A DNA stretch of 23,833 nt. Source: Conidiobolus incongruus B7586 (lineage: Eukaryota; Entomophthoromycota; Entomophthoromycetes; Entomophthorales; Conidiobolaceae). The notes below the pieces were generated by a model. The model saw nothing but the letters and a program-made list of their open reading frames with translations, was not told the origin of the DNA and ran no database searches. Positions 18,662 to 23,833 of this stretch are shown one piece after another; position 1 is the first letter of the stretch, and each line of letters opens with the position of its first letter. Both the position numbers and the translations under genes were made by a program. Where the stretch lies: contig JNEM01008752.1 in the NCBI GenBank assembly GCA_000697335.1, positions 1 through 23,833 on the forward strand, given 5' to 3'.

Positions 18662-20117
18662 AGATAATAAAAAGTCAAAATTTCTTATTTCATTGATATA
18701 TTCTCTTTGTTGTGAATCAGAGGAATAAAGTACTTGTATCAGATTATTTAGAGACTGCTCTTTGACTCTAACATAGCACACTTCTTCCTTGTAGTTATGA
18801 TTCTTTAAGGGATAAATGCTAACTTTGAATTTCTGAATAAATTCTCCTATTAAACTAGCTCAAATTAAAATCTGAAGTTGAAGTAGAAAATAATTGGTTA
18901 TAAGTATATTGAAGAAAGGGTTGTCAATTGAGCACCGTTTATTAAAACTCTTTCTATCCATTCTCACATATTGAAGACTGATTGCGGTTTTACACAGCTC
19001 TTGCTGTTGTTTGATAAGTGAGTCGATTTTTGTGAGATCAAATTGATCAAGTTGCCGTTTGAACTTCTGAAGTTTGTAAGTAATGAATATCCAAGAAGCA
19101 TAGAATTCCATAGCAAGATACCAATTATGCAGCAGCAGCTCATTGTTAGAAACTTTCAGTTTGTTTCTAACAGGATAGGATGCAATCAATTGAATCAAAA
19201 GGAAACTATTGTAATTGTCGACTGATTTGTTTAATTCCTCTTGAATGAAATAAATTTTTGAAGGAATTCCTGAAAGACATATGATTAGAGTATCAAATTT
19301 TTTAGTCATTGTCAGCATCGCTTCTTTTTCCCTTTCATGCATAAGTCTAAAGGGAGTATTGATAAATTTAAATGGATAATCTAACATCTGCAATTTTCAT
19401 GTAGCTCGAACTATATGCAAGCTCGCATCATCGCACATATTTTTCTGGATTTCAATGTGAGAGAGAAGAATTAGAGTTTGGATATTTAATACGTTATTGT
19501 CATTATTTTGGACCATGAGCAGATATTTAACTAAATTATATAACTCATTATTTTCAATTTTGGGATTTTAGACATGCTCATACTGCCGGAATAAAATTAA
19601 TTGTCCCGCTAGGTAAATGGCATATAGGAGAGGAGTATGGAATGGCCTCGTTTTATACAAAAACTGAATAAGTTTCAAATTAATAAATGGATATGATCGA
19701 TAAGTATTTTGGAGATTGACATTGAGATATAATTTAAGCTGAGGAGACGGTATACAAGTCTTAATTTTTAATTTTGTTAATATAAATCTTTCTGAATAGA
19801 TACTGGAGAAATAAACAAGTGAACTAAAAGATGGAGTTGGAGAAGCAAATGGATTCGGTCATTTCAAATTCACCTTAGAACCTTCAAAAGGCGTTGGCAT
19901 GTCTGTACCTTTGCCATAATAATACTTGATATAATATTTCATGAGCTCTTCGAGCTCCTCCAATTTAGCTTCAACTTAATCTCCCTTAGATATAACTCTG
20001 GCAACATAGCTCACAACTTGGTAGTTACACCGAGTTCCTCTTTCATAATACCTCTCACATGGCTGTCATCTGCTATATTTTTTTCGAAATTCGACATTCG
20101 TTACAAGAAGGTGTCAT
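18662..20117 (-). pseudogene. Old degenerate Zn2Cys6 transcription factor (copy D)
   Basis: Starting from an ATG at 20117, the same architecture as copies A and B can be followed. There is a zinc cluster (CNEC...PCERYYERGTRC) in which the third and fifth Cys are now Tyr, then the helix VEAKLEELEELM, the middle homology region (LKLYLN, YPFINLK, RPFHTPLLYAIYLAGQ), NIQTLILL, HEREKEAMLTMTKKFD, and a last recognisable block NLIQVLYSSDS...FDF near 18670-18740. I see a frameshift in an A run inside the zinc cluster and at least six in-frame stops, spread from the zinc cluster through the middle region to just after position 18860. The longest uninterrupted part is 18860-19393. Both Cys-to-Tyr changes and several stops can be explained by transitions. 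It is much more decayed than B, and the segment after FDF is lost. Confidence 0.85.
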
Positions 20118-20199
20118 TTTAGTCATCCTTTATATTTAATTGATTATTAATGGATAATTTAAATATTATATACAAGTACATATATGATCAAAATTGAAG

Positions 20200-20201
<2 letters not shown>

Positions 20202-20260
<59 letters not shown>
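20202..20260. repeat. (TTA)n microsatellite, about 20 units
   Basis: An uninterrupted 59-bp run of TTA lies about 85 bp upstream of the copy D start codon, between it and the CCAAT block. The lack of interruptions suggests recent expansion and likely length polymorphism. Confidence 0.95.
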
Positions 20261-20281
20261 TTATATTTATGGATATTTTCA

Positions 20282-20300
20282 TTGATTGGCTGGTTCAAAT
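20282..20300 (-). promoter_or_regulatory. CCAAT-box block upstream of copy D
   Basis: On the plus strand TTGATTGGCTGGTTCAAAT. It matches the block 15118-15137 upstream of copy C apart from one T/C difference in the core and small differences at the end. CCAAT on the minus strand corresponds to 20285-20289, about 170 bp from the ATG, or roughly 110 bp if the microsatellite is discounted. It is likely inherited by duplication from a common promoter. Confidence 0.45.
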
Positions 20301-23300
20301 CAATTGCAAAACTCATTGAATTTGGTTCTAATTGAATATTAAAATTAAAATATACCAAGCTGAAATACTTGTAATTTTATAATCTAATTTGAATGATTAA
20401 CTTCAGAAATAAATTTTTTTTAAAAAATATATAATAAATATATTTTATTGTTCATAATAAAATAGAAAAATTCTTCTATAAATGACTCAACTTTATAAAA
20501 AAGTTTATGATATATAATGATATTAGTATGTAATTAGATATTTATCTTTTATCAATATACTTAAAGTTTTATTTTTATTTCATTATATTTGGTAAATATT
20601 CAATTATATCCAAACTCCCTATAAACCATATTAATATCTGTCACAATATATCATTGAAATAAATTATATAATTGATATATCATAATACTATATTTAAGTA
20701 GTTTAATATACTTTACCTATAATTTTATTAAAAATAATATATTTATTAATTCAAAATAAAACTCTAAAGCCATATAATAATATGGTATTGTTATTTTATC
20801 AATTGAATAAAATAATTATAAGTTATAATCTTATATTCTTAAGATTGTGAAATTCATAAAAAATATCTATGCATATGAAGTTTGGCTATATATTCTCTTT
20901 TTTTACTTAGCAAATAATTAATTATTATTTAATTTGAAATTATTATTACATTTCAATTTGATATTTATTAATCCATATTTAAATAAAAAAAGATTATATA
21001 AAATTATCTATTACAAAAATTCAATTAAATTTGAATTTAAGAATGGAAATATATTTTTTGGTTAAAATATTATTTTTTTTTTGAAAATTAGTTTTCATAC
21101 CCTCAATATTTACTTATGATAAAAGATTTAAGTTAATTATATTAATAAATTTCTAATAAAACTAAAATCATTCAAATTACATTATTATGAAATATATTCT
21201 ACTCATCTAAATACTTCAAACAAATATTATTTTTCTCTTTTATTTTCTTTTAAATATTAAAACTCTTTAATCTAACTGATATTAAATATATTTATCAACA
21301 TTTTCGATTCAAATAACTTATCAAATATAATCCTGCTTATTTTTTACACAGAATTAAATAGGATTGATATTTTTAACACCTTACCAATTTATATATAGTT
21401 TCAAAAATTTACTAATCATTTTATAAATCTTTATTTAACTATTGATGATTAATTTTTTATTATTTTTAAATATACCCTATTTTATCACACAATCACTATA
21501 AAGCTTCAATATTTTATCTAATACGTCAATTTGCTTTTAAAGAGTTTTCAATTATAATTTGATAAAATTGAAACTTTTAAGCATATAACAGGATTGGAAA
21601 TATCATTATATTTAATTTTAAAATTTTATATAATGATTATATAATAAATTGATTTTTAAAAAATAAAACAATATTGAAATATTTAAAAATTTGAGCAAAG
21701 TAATTAACAGATTTTGTTATTTATTACTTATCATATATATCAAAATTCTATCATAGTATCTTAAAATAATATCCATCTTATTATTATTACTAATTATTAG
21801 GCTAGAGATTTTAAATAATAATTATAACTGCAATAAAGCTAATAAATAACTATTAAAAAAGAATGAAAAAATAATATAAAAGATTATATCCTGTGATTTC
21901 AGAGCTATCTAAAAATCATTTTATCTGATATATTGCCTATTAAAATAATATTTATTTCAATAGCCTGAATTTAAAACATATTATATTACCTTAATATTTT
22001 GCCAATATTTTTTAACTATTTATAATCATAATTTGTATTATATATAATTCTGGTTATCGAAATTAGTTTTAAATAAATATTTCAATAAAAATATTATTAA
22101 TATCACTTGAATATATATATATATATATATATATAATAATCTAATAATAGCTAATTTATATTTATATACAAAAACCCATTACTTGAAAATATTAAAAATT
22201 CATTTATTTTGCTAACCAAATAAAGTAATTATTATTTGAGCTATTTTAATTTATTTTTCTTAAAAAATATAATATTATTATATTTTAAGGCTAAAACTAT
22301 ATTTTTTTCAAATTATATAATACCCGAATTTTATATAATCTATTATTATTAGTATCATTTTATAATCAATTTTTTTCTATCAATATAAATATTTTGCCTA
22401 TATTCCTATAATAAACACAAACTCCATATACCTTTTATATATTTAATTAATATATATAATATATTTGTCAAAGGATTTTTTACCTATATTATCTTTTCAC
22501 AAGGGTTATAGCTAATTAATATATAAAGATGGTTTTTGATAATATAAATAAAATTATATATTAATTAATCCATAATTGATTAAAATAATTTATAATCATA
22601 GTATATAAATATTAATTAAAAATAATAAAAAACCCATATTTAGAATATATATACTTAAATACAACCAATAATAAATGAATATTAATAATTTTTATAGCAT
22701 TATATTATTAACTATAATAATAAAAGAAATATCAATAAATATAAAAAAAATTATATTTATATATTTTTTCAATTATATAAAATTATAAAAGGTTATTATT
22801 AAATTACATATTAAGTTAAAAACTTAAGAGATTGCCTAATAACTTATCTTATTTAAAATATAGTAATATTATATATATTTAAAAAAATTAAGAAAAGTTC
22901 TGAATATATTAAGCTATTGAATCAAATTTATTTTAATATTATAAACTTATGTCAATATAATTTTAATATTCTTATTTTAAAAGTTTAAACAAGAATAAAT
23001 ATTCAATTTTATAATATAATACCTAGTTAAAAAAACTTAATAGTATATTATAAAAATAATAATGAATATATATTAATATTAATCTTTAAAACTTTAATCT
23101 TTAAATTATTTAATTTATAATTATATTATTAACTATAAATACCTATTTATAATCAATATATATGTAACTATAAATAAAAATCATTGAAATAATAAAAACA
23201 TATTATGATTCTATATAATTTTTATATATAACCTGAATATTTTGAAATTGATAATATAATATTTATTATGAAATTAAAACAAAATGTTAGTTATTTTCAA

Positions 23301-23833
23301 AAAAAATATTAAAACTAAAATATTATTATTGATTCAAAAAAATGGAAAGTTTTTGAATTTCTGATTCTTTAAATATATTTCTAGTTTCGAGAAATAATTT
23401 ATTTATAATATGATTAAAAGGATTACTATATTCAAACTATATATAAATATAATATAAAGTTATTTTTTATTAAATAAATTTTAAATTCAAAATTTAAGGT
23501 TAAATTTAATTATAATTAAACTAATAATATTTATCAAAAGTTTTTTATTCTAGTATTATTAAAGTTTAAATATAAATCTTTCAAAATTATTTAAGATTTA
23601 CATATAGCTTATTGATATAATGTTATATCTAAAATTACTATTTATCATTAAATTTGTCATTCTACCGCTAATAGGGATATTAAATAAATTAACTTAAATT
23701 TAGAATATTAGTTTCTATCAATATTCTGTCATTAATTAATAAAATATAAAATATAAAAAACATAATTTTAATTTAGCTAAAAAATTATTTAGTTAGTCTA
23801 ATATCAATTATATAAGAATATTATATATATTAA
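20301..23833. other. Extremely AT-rich terminal block, no gene
   Basis: Apart from the first 100 bases, this 3.5-kb stretch is almost wholly A and T (22681-22740 has 5 G/C in 60). It has a TA run at 22111-22135 and only a few CG dinucleotides. No open frame, RNA gene, terminal repeat or mobile element could be recognised. It may be decayed repeat or heterochromatin-like DNA, but the sequence no longer shows an origin. Confidence 0.5.
22111..22135. repeat. (AT)n run
   Basis: About twelve uninterrupted AT units inside the terminal AT-rich block. Confidence 0.85.

Overview
The window looks like nuclear DNA of a very AT-rich, early-diverging filamentous fungus. The evidence is a eukaryotic-type tRNA-Gln, a family of fungal Zn2Cys6 (zinc binuclear cluster) transcription factors with their middle homology region, GT-AG style splice candidates, and long A/T-dominated spacers. 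The combination suits an Entomophthoromycotina-like genome such as Conidiobolus, but that placement is inference and no marker here proves it. Genes are sparse and the spacers are long.

Left part (1-7410): an AT-rich block grades into a slightly richer patch at 1690-2080 with no recognised gene. It is followed by one long plus-strand exon (3023-4337) for a protein I do not recognise, with two N-terminal cysteine modules. Its true start probably lies in small upstream exons, and a perfect 7-bp hairpin sits just after its stop. A 3-kb spacer follows, containing a 117-bp element bounded by a perfect 9-bp inverted repeat.

Middle (7411-8254): an intact, intronless TspO/MBR (translocator protein) gene, then a tRNA-Gln(UUG) that keeps its fold but has lost several near-invariant bases and may be a pseudogene.

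Right part (9226-20117): four relatives of one Zn2Cys6 regulator family, all on the minus strand and in different states. Copy A (9226-10944) has a complete effector region and dimerisation helix but no zinc cluster. Copy B (12535-14184) is nearly whole, with an intact zinc cluster, but is broken by one stop and two frameshifts. Copy C (14754-14990) is a stand-alone zinc cluster plus helix with no effector region. Copy D (18662-20117) is an old wreck with two zinc ligands changed to tyrosine. This is a local tandem family in birth-and-death evolution. It has produced two complementary half-proteins, and if these are expressed they could compete with or dimerise with full-length relatives elsewhere (inference). 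C and D share a CCAAT-box block upstream of their starts.

The flanks 1-600, 17270-18650 and 20400-23833 are roughly nine-tenths A/T by eye, almost free of CpG, and have no recognisable gene or mobile element.
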